Positions 34,292 through 43,437 of a stretch of 64,000 nt of DNA are shown here, in pieces; position 1 is the stretch's first letter, and the number at the start of each line of letters is the position of its first letter. Below the pieces are notes generated by a model. That model had not been told where the DNA came from. It searched no databases and saw nothing but the letters and a program-made list of their open reading frames with translations. The translations under genes were made by a program, and so were the position numbers. This stretch comes from VMCP01 sp964408945 (GTDB lineage Bacteria > Bacteroidota > Bacteroidia > NS11-12g > UBA955): positions 62,001 to 126,000 of the forward strand of contig CAYPBJ010000003.1 of the NCBI GenBank assembly GCA_964408945.1. The letters are read 5' to 3'.

Positions 34292-34870
34292 TTAGGATTT
34301 CTTCTCTCTAGCCAATCCCAAAAGTTGCAAAAAGTCTGCCGGTGGCAAAAATCCTGGCTGAACATATCTTGCCTCATCTTTACCAACATTGGGCCAAAAT
34401 ATGGTTGCGGGAAACCCAGTAACTTGGCCGTTACCTAAATACTGCAACAATTCAGGAGCTTGCATCTTCTTATTTGCAAATACGAAATCTTTTGCAATTT
34501 CAGGATTGAATTTCACGCACACAAAATAGGTGTTCAATTCTTTGATTACCCCTGGATCTGTGTACGTTTTTTTATCCATCACCTTGCACCAACCGCACCA
34601 ATCAGTATAGGCATCAACCAAAAGAATCTTTCCTTCCTTCACTGACTTTGCATAACCTTCTTCAAAACCATACCATTTCAATTCGGTACTTACGGGTTCA
34701 TCAATGGTGTTTGTTGTTTCGAGGGATGTATTCATCGCTACTGCCTCTGTAGAAGTTTGCTCTACAGTCACTGTTGAATCTTCATTCGTTTGCTTGCTGC
34801 TCGAATTTGAACAAGCCAAAATTGCAACCGCTAATACCACAACGCCTGCAATGAAACTATACTTTTTCAT
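34292..34870 (-). CDS. Thioredoxin-fold lipoprotein
   Basis: A 192-residue lipoprotein: signal peptide with lipobox AILAC and modified Cys20, then a 40-residue Ser/Thr-rich linker, then a thioredoxin-7-like domain (about 65-190) with active-site Cys92-Gly-Trp-Cys95 in TDWCGWCK and the cis-proline segment TGFPATIFW. It would act as a disulfide reductase or isomerase on the periplasmic face of an envelope membrane. It sits between nadC (13 bases) and rlmD (five bases). Its substrate is unknown; secreted proteins from the same run are one candidate. Confidence 0.87.
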   Translation of the reverse strand: MKKYSFIAGVVVLAVAILACSNSSSKQTNEDSTVTVEQTSTEAVAMNTSLETTNTIDEPVSTELKWYGFEEGYAKSVKEGKILLVDAYTDWCGWCKVMDKKTYTDPGVIKELNTYFVCVKFNPEIAKDFVFANKKMQAPELLQYLGNGQVTGFPATIFWPNVGKDEARYVQPGFLPPADFLQLLGLAREKKS

Positions 34871-34883
34871 AATTACTTTATAA

Positions 34884-35756
34884 CTACAAATTACGTGCCT
34901 TTATTTTAGTCTTGAAACTGATATCTAACGCACTCACACTGTGTGTCAATGCACCCACACTGATGAATTGCACTCCAGTTAGGGCATATTCTCTGATTGA
35001 ATCTCTCGTAATTCCGCCAGATGCTTCGGTTTCGGCTCTTTTATCAACCAATTTTACAGCTTCCCTGCACAGCTCAATGCTGAAATTATCAAACATAATT
35101 CTATCCACTTTATTGACTAAGGCCTCATTTACCTCGTCTAAATTTCGGGTTTCAACCTCAATTTTTAAACCTAGATTCTGTTCTAACAAAAATTTACGGG
35201 TCTTCTCTACTGCAGCAGTAATTCCACCTGCCGAATCTACGTGGTTATCTTTCAACATAACCATATCGTATAGACCAATCCTGTGATTTTGTGCTCCCCC
35301 TAAGGAAACTGCCCATTTTTCTAACATCCGTAAACCAGGTGTGGTTTTTCGGGTATCGAGCAGAGTGACTCCCGTGTCTTTAACAAAATCTACCAAGTGT
35401 CGAGTTTGAGTTGCAACCCCAGATAATCTTTGAAGTACATTGAGCATCAACCTTTCAGCTTTTAACAAAGAACGTACATTGCCCTCGGCTTTTGCCAAAA
35501 TGGTTCCTTTCTCTAAAAATTCACCATCTTTTACAAGCAATTTAAAATGAATATCCGAATCTACCTTTTTCAAAAAAACTTCCGCCCATTCGAGACCGGC
35601 AATTACACCATTCTCTTTTAATATGAGCTGAGAAGTACCTATTGCATCAGCGTCAATGCTTCCTAAGGATGAATAATCACCCGGACCTACATCCTCAGAA
35701 AGCCATAAATCCATCGCATTGGTGAATTCGGCTGAGTGAAAATCCAATTTTAACAT
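34884..35756 (-). CDS. nadC: Nicotinate-nucleotide pyrophosphorylase (carboxylating)
   Basis: NadC converts quinolinate and PRPP to nicotinate mononucleotide in de novo NAD synthesis. The 290-residue protein has the type II phosphoribosyltransferase signature DTRKTTPGLRMLEKWAVSLGGAQNHRIGLYD as separate conserved blocks, KDNHV, EVETRNLDEV and EASGGITRD. It follows the endonuclease gene by seven bases, an unusual partner unless the locus as a whole deals with nucleotide or phosphate supply. Confidence 0.95.
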   Translation of the reverse strand: MLKLDFHSAEFTNAMDLWLSEDVGPGDYSSLGSIDADAIGTSQLILKENGVIAGLEWAEVFLKKVDSDIHFKLLVKDGEFLEKGTILAKAEGNVRSLLKAERLMLNVLQRLSGVATQTRHLVDFVKDTGVTLLDTRKTTPGLRMLEKWAVSLGGAQNHRIGLYDMVMLKDNHVDSAGGITAAVEKTRKFLLEQNLGLKIEVETRNLDEVNEALVNKVDRIMFDNFSIELCREAVKLVDKRAETEASGGITRDSIREYALTGVQFISVGALTHSVSALDISFKTKIKARNL

Positions 35757-35763
35757 CGAAATA

Positions 35764-37968
35764 TTATGGCTTCACTAAATTAACCGCGGCAGTTGAACCA
35801 TCTTTAGAACGAATCAACAGCAAATAATTTCCGGCCGACCAATTCTTTCCATCAATCGAAATATTTGAAGCTGTTGTATTGCTTTGATAAACAGTGCGCT
35901 CAAAATAGTCAATTACATATATATCCACATTTTTACCTTTGAAACCTTTCAAATCAACTTGAAATTGATCAACCACAGGATTTGGATAAACGTTAATAAT
36001 TACCTCTGGGGTTAATACTTTAGATTGTTTTGCAGGCTGACATAAATCACCAGTAGGCACGTGTGTCATATCTGAAAACTTCACATAACATGCCCATTCA
36101 GGATAATCGACAAACGGGTTTCTATTTCCTTGAACCGAAGCCTGAGCAATATACTCTTGACGGGCAATCTCCCATTTTGTTGGTGGGAATTGTTGGTTCC
36201 AGCGCTTTAAAACGAATTCATCTTGCAATTCATAAATGAATTGATTGCTGGTTGGCAAAGTGAAAGGGGTTGCTGAACTATGATATGCCACACACTGATA
36301 TAAATTCGCCCGGGCAGCTGAACCTTTGGCAAAGTCGCGTGGTTCGTAAGCGAAATTACCCGAACTGTCTTTACCGTATTTTCCAGCAACAAAAGTAGAA
36401 GTTACATCTTTTAAATTGTTCAAAGGATAATTTGACCTTACTGCGTTTGCTTCAGTTTGATGAACCGTTCTCAGCATATGAAGGTCGCTGTAGTGCGGAC
36501 CATCTTGGTTTGAAGTTCCCATATAACTAAAAGGGTAACAGTGTTCTCTTGACATCACAGCGTGTGAGAATGGAGGAGTATATACGTAATTGTATCCTGT
36601 GTAAAAACAATCTACCACTCTTTTACCATTGGTAGTATCGCGAGCTTCGAAATTATCAACTACAGTTGATGAATAATTACTGTAATATACTTGCCTGTGA
36701 TTCTTCAAAAGGGTTTGCAAATCTGATAAGAAGGTAGAAGCTTTAGGATCTATACCATCGTAATAATTCGCAATCTGCAATCCAGGAGTCGTAACTTTTG
36801 AAGAAACTGCTTTACTTTGGTTATAATTTGTGAAAGAGCCATAGCCATTATAACCATAAATAGTAACCATGTATTCAGTGTTGGCCACAATATTATCAAT
36901 ATCAATATTCGCAATTTGATTGTTGTTTGAAACAATGCGAGAGTTACCCAAATAAGATCCCACATCATAGAATTGCCCATCTTCTGGAGTACTAGAAGGG
37001 GTTCCTTCTTTAGTAACCATAACCAAATATTGTTCTGCATCACTCTTGTTGAAAGAAGCTGCAATTCTGAATGCTTTAGTATCTACTGATAGGTTCGAAA
37101 CCCCATTTAATGGTTCTGTAGAAGTCTTACCTTTAATGGTTTGTACTGTTAAATCAAAAGTATCAATATCTGGATCGTTTGAAGCAATATGCAAAGTAGC
37201 TTCATGTGTACCATTACTTGTTGCTATTAAATGCACCAATAATGTGGTAGACTCAAGTGGTTTGATTGTGATTGGCGCTGAACTCTGTAACTCAAAACTA
37301 GAAGCTTGAGTTCCTGAAAGTCTTAAATCAGAAATCACCAAATCTTCCATTTTACTGTTATTTGCAACATTTAAACTAATCAAAGTATCGTTTCCGGTTT
37401 GTACCTTTCCACCATCTATCTGCAATTGATTGCTGTAAGAAACCTTGATTTCAGGTGTGATTCCTGCAGGAGCAGGAAATACTTCAAAATTATCTATGGC
37501 TAAGTTGTAATTTGAGGCTTTAGTCTTGTAAAATATTCTAAAGTATCTTGCTTTTGAACTAACACGAACCATATGTTTGGTAGCATTATTTTCAACATTG
37601 TCGATATACTCTTTCACGTTAGTCCAATTCGTACCATCAATACTCTCATCACAAGTGAGAGTGCCTTTCCATCCAGGGTATGTTGGTGGATTGTTTGTTC
37701 CAGCTAAGTAAAAAGTAATGGTATCGGCTTTGCCTGACCAATGAGCCATCACATATTCTCCATTATAATCTAATCTGCAAGCATTGGGAGTACTGTATAC
37801 CAAATTTGAACTTGTATATACGGTTTTCCCACCAGCCGGACCTAAATCAGCTGAAAATCCAGTAGGAGTAGTAGCGGCATCAAAATCCCATTTCATGGGT
37901 AATGTGCCTTGTGCATTCACATTCAGAGCGAAATACCCTAAGAAAGCGATGATTATATTTTTTTTCAT
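35764..37968 (-). CDS. Secreted endonuclease I with ASH-like, Fn3-like and T9SS domains
   Basis: A 734-residue exported nuclease. After the signal peptide (cleavage near NVNAQ) come a discoidin-like beta domain (about 20-165), an ASH/choice-of-anchor-like domain (about 170-285), a fibronectin-III-like domain (about 285-395) and an endonuclease I (His-Me finger) domain at about 405-650: MSREHCYPFSYM with the catalytic His, SDLHMLRTVHQTEAN with the metal-binding residues, and GNRNPFVDYPEW. The C-terminal 75 residues starting VYPNPVVDQF are a T9SS sorting domain. It should cut DNA outside the cell. It lies 10 bases from the TonB receptor gene and shares its strand. Confidence 0.92.
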   Translation of the reverse strand: MKKNIIIAFLGYFALNVNAQGTLPMKWDFDAATTPTGFSADLGPAGGKTVYTSSNLVYSTPNACRLDYNGEYVMAHWSGKADTITFYLAGTNNPPTYPGWKGTLTCDESIDGTNWTNVKEYIDNVENNATKHMVRVSSKARYFRIFYKTKASNYNLAIDNFEVFPAPAGITPEIKVSYSNQLQIDGGKVQTGNDTLISLNVANNSKMEDLVISDLRLSGTQASSFELQSSAPITIKPLESTTLLVHLIATSNGTHEATLHIASNDPDIDTFDLTVQTIKGKTSTEPLNGVSNLSVDTKAFRIAASFNKSDAEQYLVMVTKEGTPSSTPEDGQFYDVGSYLGNSRIVSNNNQIANIDIDNIVANTEYMVTIYGYNGYGSFTNYNQSKAVSSKVTTPGLQIANYYDGIDPKASTFLSDLQTLLKNHRQVYYSNYSSTVVDNFEARDTTNGKRVVDCFYTGYNYVYTPPFSHAVMSREHCYPFSYMGTSNQDGPHYSDLHMLRTVHQTEANAVRSNYPLNNLKDVTSTFVAGKYGKDSSGNFAYEPRDFAKGSAARANLYQCVAYHSSATPFTLPTSNQFIYELQDEFVLKRWNQQFPPTKWEIARQEYIAQASVQGNRNPFVDYPEWACYVKFSDMTHVPTGDLCQPAKQSKVLTPEVIINVYPNPVVDQFQVDLKGFKGKNVDIYVIDYFERTVYQSNTTASNISIDGKNWSAGNYLLLIRSKDGSTAAVNLVKP

Positions 37969-37978
37969 ATTTTTTTAA

Positions 37979-40690
37979 TTAAAACGATACCCTGATACCT
38001 GTGGTGTATCTTAAACCTTGAGAAACGAATACCTCCAAATTACGGGGATTGAAGACATTTCGTGCTGCCGATGGATCAGCAATATCAGCCGCTGTACTTC
38101 TATGTTGTGCATCACTGATATAAAGGTTGTTGGTCATATTGGAAATGTTAAAGTACAAGCGAACTTTAACGCTGTTTTTCAAATCGAACGCATAACCGCC
38201 GTTAAAATTCATATACCAATAATTGGGAATCTTAAACGACTCTTTTCCAGCCATATCACCTCGCAACGCTATGGGTTCAAAATCTGCAAAGTGCTTTCCG
38301 AAATATACATACTGGAGCGAAAAGAACGCACCTTTTAAATAGGTAGGTTCCCATCTTATCAAACCAGCAACCTGATTTTGTGCCGCATCACCAACGTGAA
38401 CTCCTGTTGCGTCAAAGTTAAATTGACCTATTGAATCTCCTGCATCATTTCTAACTGTTGCATTGCTTCCCGATCTCCAAATCCAATCACCTGCCGCCAA
38501 CGAAAACTCCAAAGTAATCCCATCGCCTGCTTTGATAGCTGCCTGTAATTCAGCACCCATGTGACGAGCTTTCAATCCATTGATGTTGTATGTCAATGGA
38601 TTATCATCAGCATCTCTAAAGGTGGGTTGAAAATCAACCGGGCGATTTTCCCAAAGCGTGTAATAAGCATTTAGGTTCAAAGCAACACGCTTGTTTTTGT
38701 ATCCAGCTCCACCTTCTAAGGCATAAACTAATTCATTTTTAGCGTCTTGAATTTGAGTGTTGCGGTTGTCAAACACGTTATTAAAGCGAGTGGGGCGATT
38801 TAAATAACCTAGGTTCACAAACGTGTTGAATTTTCGGGTAAAATTGTAGTTTGCACCTGTCTTTAAGGTATAACCTGAGAAGTTCACCCAAGGTGTTTTT
38901 TGAGCATTTCCGGAAGAATCTTTTTTAAAGTAATCAACCCTCTGATAAGCAGTTTGACTTCCGCTCACATTGAAAAACGCTGACAATTGATTCTTCGTGT
39001 ATTCAGCCTCCAAATAGGCACCTGCCCATCGAACTAATCCATCGTTGTGATAATTGAAAATATCGCCTTTTTTATAAAGATGATTCTTGTCGTAATTAGG
39101 GTTCAGCTCATTGGCATCAGGTATAAAATAGTCTCCGCCAATTAAGTCATAAACCTCTCTGTAATGTTCAGCTCTGTATGTTCTCAAATCAATCCCTCCA
39201 GTCAAGTTGGTACGTTTGGTAATCTTGTACTGAGTGGTGTTCAATAACCCATACCAACGGTGATTGTTCACCCCTCTCAATAAAATACCTGATGATTTTC
39301 TCAAATCGTTTGAGTATTTAGGGTCATAAGCAGATGTAAATCCAAGATCTATGTTCTGTTCGTAAACCGATTGAAAATTATAATTTCCATAAGGGTTTGG
39401 GGCTTGTTTGATTCGTTCACCAGCCGTTCCGCCTCCGTTGCCTTGTGACATGTAAACTATAGTATTTGAGAACCATTTGGAGTTGGGTTTATAATCATAC
39501 TTTAGATACACTTGGGGTTTATGAAACTGATTAACCCGTTCATTCACTCTAAATTGGTTTCCAGAATATTCCAATTGACCGTTGTTTTGATTCAAAGTCA
39601 CACCGGTATCTAAATATCCCCAATGTTGATTGTACTTTCTGCCTTGGTTGATGGGCATACCCCCAACCACTGTATCCATTCCCAATTGCCTAGCCAATCC
39701 ATCATCATATAGGCTCAATCTCGCTTTGAAGGAACGCTGACCATGCGACTGTGGAGCACCTATAGCCGTAAAAGAAAGTGAATGTTTTTTACCCCATTCT
39801 TTTTCTACCTTAATGAAATAAGCATACATATCATCAAATAGGCCATCTACGTATCCAGTTGAAGATCGTTTAGTCAATGAAGCAACAATTCCCCAATCAC
39901 CTTTTAATCTGCCGCTGCTGTAGTCTAAACTGAATTTTTGATATTTTGAATCTCCTACTTCAACATTCGCAGCAATAGATGAATTTCGGGTTATACCTTT
40001 GGTAATGATGTTCATGGTACCTCCCACTGCGGGATTTGCAATTCTGCTGCTTCCCAATCCACGTTGAACCTGAGTAAGCGCAGTTACACCGCTAAGACCA
40101 AACCAATTGCTCCAATAAACCCAACCGTTTTCCATGTCATTTACAGGAATACCGTCTATCATCACTGCGATATTTCTTTGGCTAAATCCGCGAATAGTAA
40201 TACGAGCATCTCCAGATCCACCGCCTTGTTGTGTTGCGTAAACACCAGGAGTATTATTCAACAACATAGGCATATCGGCACTTCCCAATCGCTCACTGAT
40301 TTCCTTACCACTTAAATTGCTGTAGGCTATTGGAGTTTTGCGATCTTTGGCTACTGAAGCCACGATTTGAACAGCTTGAATGCTAGCACTTAAATTCTCC
40401 AGAGCAAAATTTACATCTGTGATTAAATTTCTGTCAGCTTGGATATAAATGGTATCAGGATTGTAACCTTCTAACGAAGCAACAATTTGATACTCACCCA
40501 TGGGTAAACTCAAAGTGTAAGTTCCATTTTTTGAAACTTGCGCACTGACTGACTTTGCTTTCACAACAGCCCCTTCCAGAAGTTCGCCAGATAATTCGTC
40601 TACAACACGGCCTTTAATAACCGATTGGGCATCAATGTTTGAAAAAACAATAAATCCAAAGGAAACCAGAAGAAGCCTTTTGAAAAGCAT
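37979..40690 (-). CDS. TonB-dependent receptor next to a secreted nuclease
   Basis: A 903-residue outer-membrane receptor. The signal peptide ends NIDAQ, then a carboxypeptidase-regulatory-like beta-sandwich (about 23-105), a plug domain (ISERLGSADMPMLLNNTPGVYA, ITIRGFSQRNIAVMIDGIPVND, GGTMNIITKG) and a 22-strand barrel ending in the C-terminal aromatic LRYTTGIRVSF. There is no adjacent SusD-like partner. The substrate is not encoded in any motif I can read; lying between a lamin-tail protein (six bases) and a secreted endonuclease (ten bases), it may import products of nucleic acid breakdown. That is inference from context. Confidence 0.9.
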   Translation of the reverse strand: MLFKRLLLVSFGFIVFSNIDAQSVIKGRVVDELSGELLEGAVVKAKSVSAQVSKNGTYTLSLPMGEYQIVASLEGYNPDTIYIQADRNLITDVNFALENLSASIQAVQIVASVAKDRKTPIAYSNLSGKEISERLGSADMPMLLNNTPGVYATQQGGGSGDARITIRGFSQRNIAVMIDGIPVNDMENGWVYWSNWFGLSGVTALTQVQRGLGSSRIANPAVGGTMNIITKGITRNSSIAANVEVGDSKYQKFSLDYSSGRLKGDWGIVASLTKRSSTGYVDGLFDDMYAYFIKVEKEWGKKHSLSFTAIGAPQSHGQRSFKARLSLYDDGLARQLGMDTVVGGMPINQGRKYNQHWGYLDTGVTLNQNNGQLEYSGNQFRVNERVNQFHKPQVYLKYDYKPNSKWFSNTIVYMSQGNGGGTAGERIKQAPNPYGNYNFQSVYEQNIDLGFTSAYDPKYSNDLRKSSGILLRGVNNHRWYGLLNTTQYKITKRTNLTGGIDLRTYRAEHYREVYDLIGGDYFIPDANELNPNYDKNHLYKKGDIFNYHNDGLVRWAGAYLEAEYTKNQLSAFFNVSGSQTAYQRVDYFKKDSSGNAQKTPWVNFSGYTLKTGANYNFTRKFNTFVNLGYLNRPTRFNNVFDNRNTQIQDAKNELVYALEGGAGYKNKRVALNLNAYYTLWENRPVDFQPTFRDADDNPLTYNINGLKARHMGAELQAAIKAGDGITLEFSLAAGDWIWRSGSNATVRNDAGDSIGQFNFDATGVHVGDAAQNQVAGLIRWEPTYLKGAFFSLQYVYFGKHFADFEPIALRGDMAGKESFKIPNYWYMNFNGGYAFDLKNSVKVRLYFNISNMTNNLYISDAQHRSTAADIADPSAARNVFNPRNLEVFVSQGLRYTTGIRVSF

Positions 40691-40696
40691 TAAGGA

Positions 40697-41689
40697 TTAA
40701 TTTTTAATGAATCTTTCTTGAGTGATTTGACCATTTTTCAACGTCAAATTCAACAAGTACATGCCAGAAATCAAATTCTTGGTATCGATGGCTCCTTTGA
40801 AAGTTCCTTCAGTAATTAATTGTCCAAAAGAATTTAAAACTGCAAAGTGCTCAACTTCAAACGTTGTTTCAAGGTAAATCTGACCGTCAACAGGATTAGG
40901 ATATACTTTCACCGTTGGAACGATGGAAATTTTTTCAGCGCTGAGTGTTTTACAACCCGACTCGTGAACTCCCAGAGAATCAAACATATCGCGTGGATGC
41001 ATATCCCACTCAGCGGAAGGATCAAAATATTGTGGATTCCAAGCTTGCGGAGCCATCGCGGTCAACCCCCTCTTAATTGGAGCTAAGGTGTCACAACCTG
41101 TTAAAACTTGGTATTTTCTAATCAACGTTCTGTTAGCAGTATACCAAGTTCCAAGACCAGTGCTGTAGGGGAATGAATCGCTCCAACCAACTGCAGCCGG
41201 TCTTTCGCCAATTTTACCCATGATATCAACCAACAACCAAGTGCTATATTGTTCGTTGTATTTGTCTAAAGACATTGCGTCATCACCATTGAAAGACATA
41301 GAATAAGAAGTGTTGTAATCTTTGCTCAAAAACAAGTCAGCTTTTAAACGCAAAGACTCTACTACGGGAGTATCTTGACCTGTTTGAGTGGTGTCTCTTC
41401 TGTCAAGTACCAATACAAATGCATCATGGGGTTGGATGGTTCCAGACAAAACATCGCTATATTGTTTGTCCCAAGTTGCAGAACCATTCTGCCAACGAGT
41501 TAAACGGTATTGTGATAAATCGATGGCCTGATTGGTTGGATTGTAAATCTCAATAGCTTTATTGTTTCTTGATCCCTCAATGTACTCGCTCATGAACAGC
41601 TCTTGACAAGGAAAAACTCCTTGAGCTTTTAAAGCTCCATTGAAAATTTGAAATGCAGAAATTGCCGAAAACAAGATTAATTTTCTCAT
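40697..41689 (-). CDS. Secreted lamin-tail-domain protein with T9SS sorting domain
   Basis: A 330-residue exported protein and the first gene of the minus-strand run. The signal peptide ends near LKAQ; the lamin tail domain covers about 28-165 (LFMSEYIEGSRNNKAIEIYNPT, DAFVLVLDR). After a linker, the last 75 residues (VYPNPVDGQIYLETTF ... MYLLNLTLK) are a T9SS sorting domain. Lamin tail domains occur in secreted nucleases such as ExeM, so DNA or surface binding is plausible. A -7-like GAAATTTG lies at 41706-41699, ten bases upstream of the ATG. Confidence 0.88.
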   Translation of the reverse strand: MRKLILFSAISAFQIFNGALKAQGVFPCQELFMSEYIEGSRNNKAIEIYNPTNQAIDLSQYRLTRWQNGSATWDKQYSDVLSGTIQPHDAFVLVLDRRDTTQTGQDTPVVESLRLKADLFLSKDYNTSYSMSFNGDDAMSLDKYNEQYSTWLLVDIMGKIGERPAAVGWSDSFPYSTGLGTWYTANRTLIRKYQVLTGCDTLAPIKRGLTAMAPQAWNPQYFDPSAEWDMHPRDMFDSLGVHESGCKTLSAEKISIVPTVKVYPNPVDGQIYLETTFEVEHFAVLNSFGQLITEGTFKGAIDTKNLISGMYLLNLTLKNGQITQERFIKN

Positions 41690-41772
41690 AATTATTTACA
41701 AATTTCCCAAAAAATATCCGCACCTCAAACAAAATGAACTTATTTTACAGCAGGTTAACAAAATTTAACCCC

Positions 41773-42564
41773 ATGCTCAAACGAAATATTCCATTTTTAA
41801 CCGTTTTTATTTTCTTTTTCTGGGGATGTTCGGTCGTTAAATTTTCTCCAAAATCATCTGAATATTTGCCAGTAAAGCAAAATACGGTTGCCGATTCATC
41901 TACGGTTTTATGGCTCTCAAAATACAAAGATTCTGTAGAACAGATAATGAATGTATTGGTTGCAAAAACAAGTTCAGATCTACTCAACATCAGATATAAG
42001 GGTAAAATTGATAAAGACCGTTCAGCAGAAGCCAATTTAGCCAGAGTTTGTGCAGATTTCATGCATCAAGCAGCTCAAAATTGGGCATCAAATCAAAATT
42101 TGACCAAAGTAGATTTCACCATTTCTAATTATGGTGGATTCCGAGTTTCTCTATTTACTGGTAACATTACCCTTGGTCAATTGTATGAACTTTCACCTTT
42201 TGACAATGAAATTGTTATAGTTCAATTGAACGGCTTACAAATGGATACCCTAATGAATCAAATCGCGGAAAAAGGGGGATGTCCAATATCGAATGCCCAA
42301 ATTACACTTAGCAATGATCAGTGGTTAAAAGCCTCCATTAATGGTAATCCTTACGATAGCCGAAAAAACTATTGGGTAGCAACCAATGATTTCATGCAAC
42401 AAGGTGGCGACGGATTTACCGCGCTTAAATATCCTCAGAAAAAAATTCAAACAGGAATCTTAGTACGAGAAGCTCTTATCAGTGGATTCTCACTAGAGTT
42501 TAAAGAAACAGGTGACATCAACCCAAGAAAAGAAGACCGTTTCATTTTCACTGAAAACCAATAA
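41773..42564 (+). CDS. Lipoprotein equal to the C-terminal domain of 5'-nucleotidase
   Basis: A 263-residue lipoprotein (lipobox FFWGC, Cys19) that carries only the 5_nucleotid_C domain of UshA-type nucleotidases: NYGGFRVSLFTGNITLGQLYELSPFDNEIVIVQL in separate blocks, and the substrate-stacking region WVATNDFMQQGGDGF. This is the part that binds the nucleoside base. The catalytic metallophosphoesterase is in the next gene, two bases downstream, so the usual single protein is split and its order inverted. I take the ATG at 41773 for a normal lipoprotein signal; an in-frame ATG 39 bases upstream gives a poorer one. Confidence 0.87.
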   Translation: MLKRNIPFLTVFIFFFWGCSVVKFSPKSSEYLPVKQNTVADSSTVLWLSKYKDSVEQIMNVLVAKTSSDLLNIRYKGKIDKDRSAEANLARVCADFMHQAAQNWASNQNLTKVDFTISNYGGFRVSLFTGNITLGQLYELSPFDNEIVIVQLNGLQMDTLMNQIAEKGGCPISNAQITLSNDQWLKASINGNPYDSRKNYWVATNDFMQQGGDGFTALKYPQKKIQTGILVREALISGFSLEFKETGDINPRKEDRFIFTENQ

Positions 42565-42566
42565 CT

Positions 42567-43430
42567 ATGAATAGGAAAAAATTCATTCAGCTTTCATCTA
42601 CATTGGTTGCGGGAAGCATACTCAATGCTCATGATTTGACGGCTACAGGTTTATTTGGAAAACAAGAGTTGGTGATTTTACATACTAATGATTTTCACAG
42701 CCGATTTGAACCTTTCCCGAGTTCTCACAAACTCTGGGGTGATAAAGGAGGAATTTCTCGATTGAAAACCTTAATTGACCAATACAGAAGCCAATATAAA
42801 CACATTCTTCTCCTTGACAGCGGTGACGTTTGGCAAGGAACGCCGTATTTTAATGTATTCAAAGGACATCCTGAACTGGAATGGATGAAGAATGTCAATT
42901 ACCAAGCCACTACCATCGGTAATCACGACTTTGACTTGGGCATTGACCACCTCTGCGAACTGCGAAAAAAATACCAAACACCCACCGTTTTGTGCAATTA
43001 CCAAATCAATCACCCAGGTTTTAAAGAGATCATTCAACCTTATAAGATCATTGAAACAGGTAAATTTAAAGTGGGTATTACGGGAGTAGCTATTGATTTT
43101 GAAGATTTACTCCCTCAAAAATCATACGAAGGAATTATTTATCAAGATCCAGTTGAGCCGCTCCAAATGATTGTGAATGAATTAAGAAACAAACACAAAT
43201 GTGATTTGGTCATTGTACTTTCTCATTTAGGATATCACTATGAATCCGATAAAATAGATGACCTCAAATTAGCCCAAAAAACCGAGGGAATTGACGCCAT
43301 TTTGGGCGGACACACTCACACATTTTTGGAGGAGCCCATTATAATTAAGAATAAAACAGGTAAAAATACCGTCGTAAATCAAGCAGGCTGGGCAGGCTTG
43401 CGTTTGGGCAAACTCCATTTTCAGATATAA
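42567..43430 (+). CDS. 5'-nucleotidase metallophosphoesterase domain protein
   Basis: A 287-residue calcineurin-like phosphoesterase matching the N-terminal domain of UshA: ILHTNDFHSRF (metal-binding Asp and His), LDSGDVWQGTP, TIGNHDFDLG and ILGGHTHTFLEEP carry the dinuclear metal ligands. The N-terminus NRKKFIQLSSTLVAG resembles a Tat-type signal with an Arg-Lys pair. With the lipoprotein encoded two bases upstream it would reconstitute a periplasmic or surface 5'-nucleotidase that frees phosphate and nucleosides from nucleotides. Confidence 0.9.
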   Translation: MNRKKFIQLSSTLVAGSILNAHDLTATGLFGKQELVILHTNDFHSRFEPFPSSHKLWGDKGGISRLKTLIDQYRSQYKHILLLDSGDVWQGTPYFNVFKGHPELEWMKNVNYQATTIGNHDFDLGIDHLCELRKKYQTPTVLCNYQINHPGFKEIIQPYKIIETGKFKVGITGVAIDFEDLLPQKSYEGIIYQDPVEPLQMIVNELRNKHKCDLVIVLSHLGYHYESDKIDDLKLAQKTEGIDAILGGHTHTFLEEPIIIKNKTGKNTVVNQAGWAGLRLGKLHFQI

Positions 43431-43437
43431 TTATTAA

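Noticed and set aside
41773..43430. Frameshifted or broken ushA gene
   Set aside because: The domains are in the wrong order for a frameshift, and each frame has its own start and export signal.
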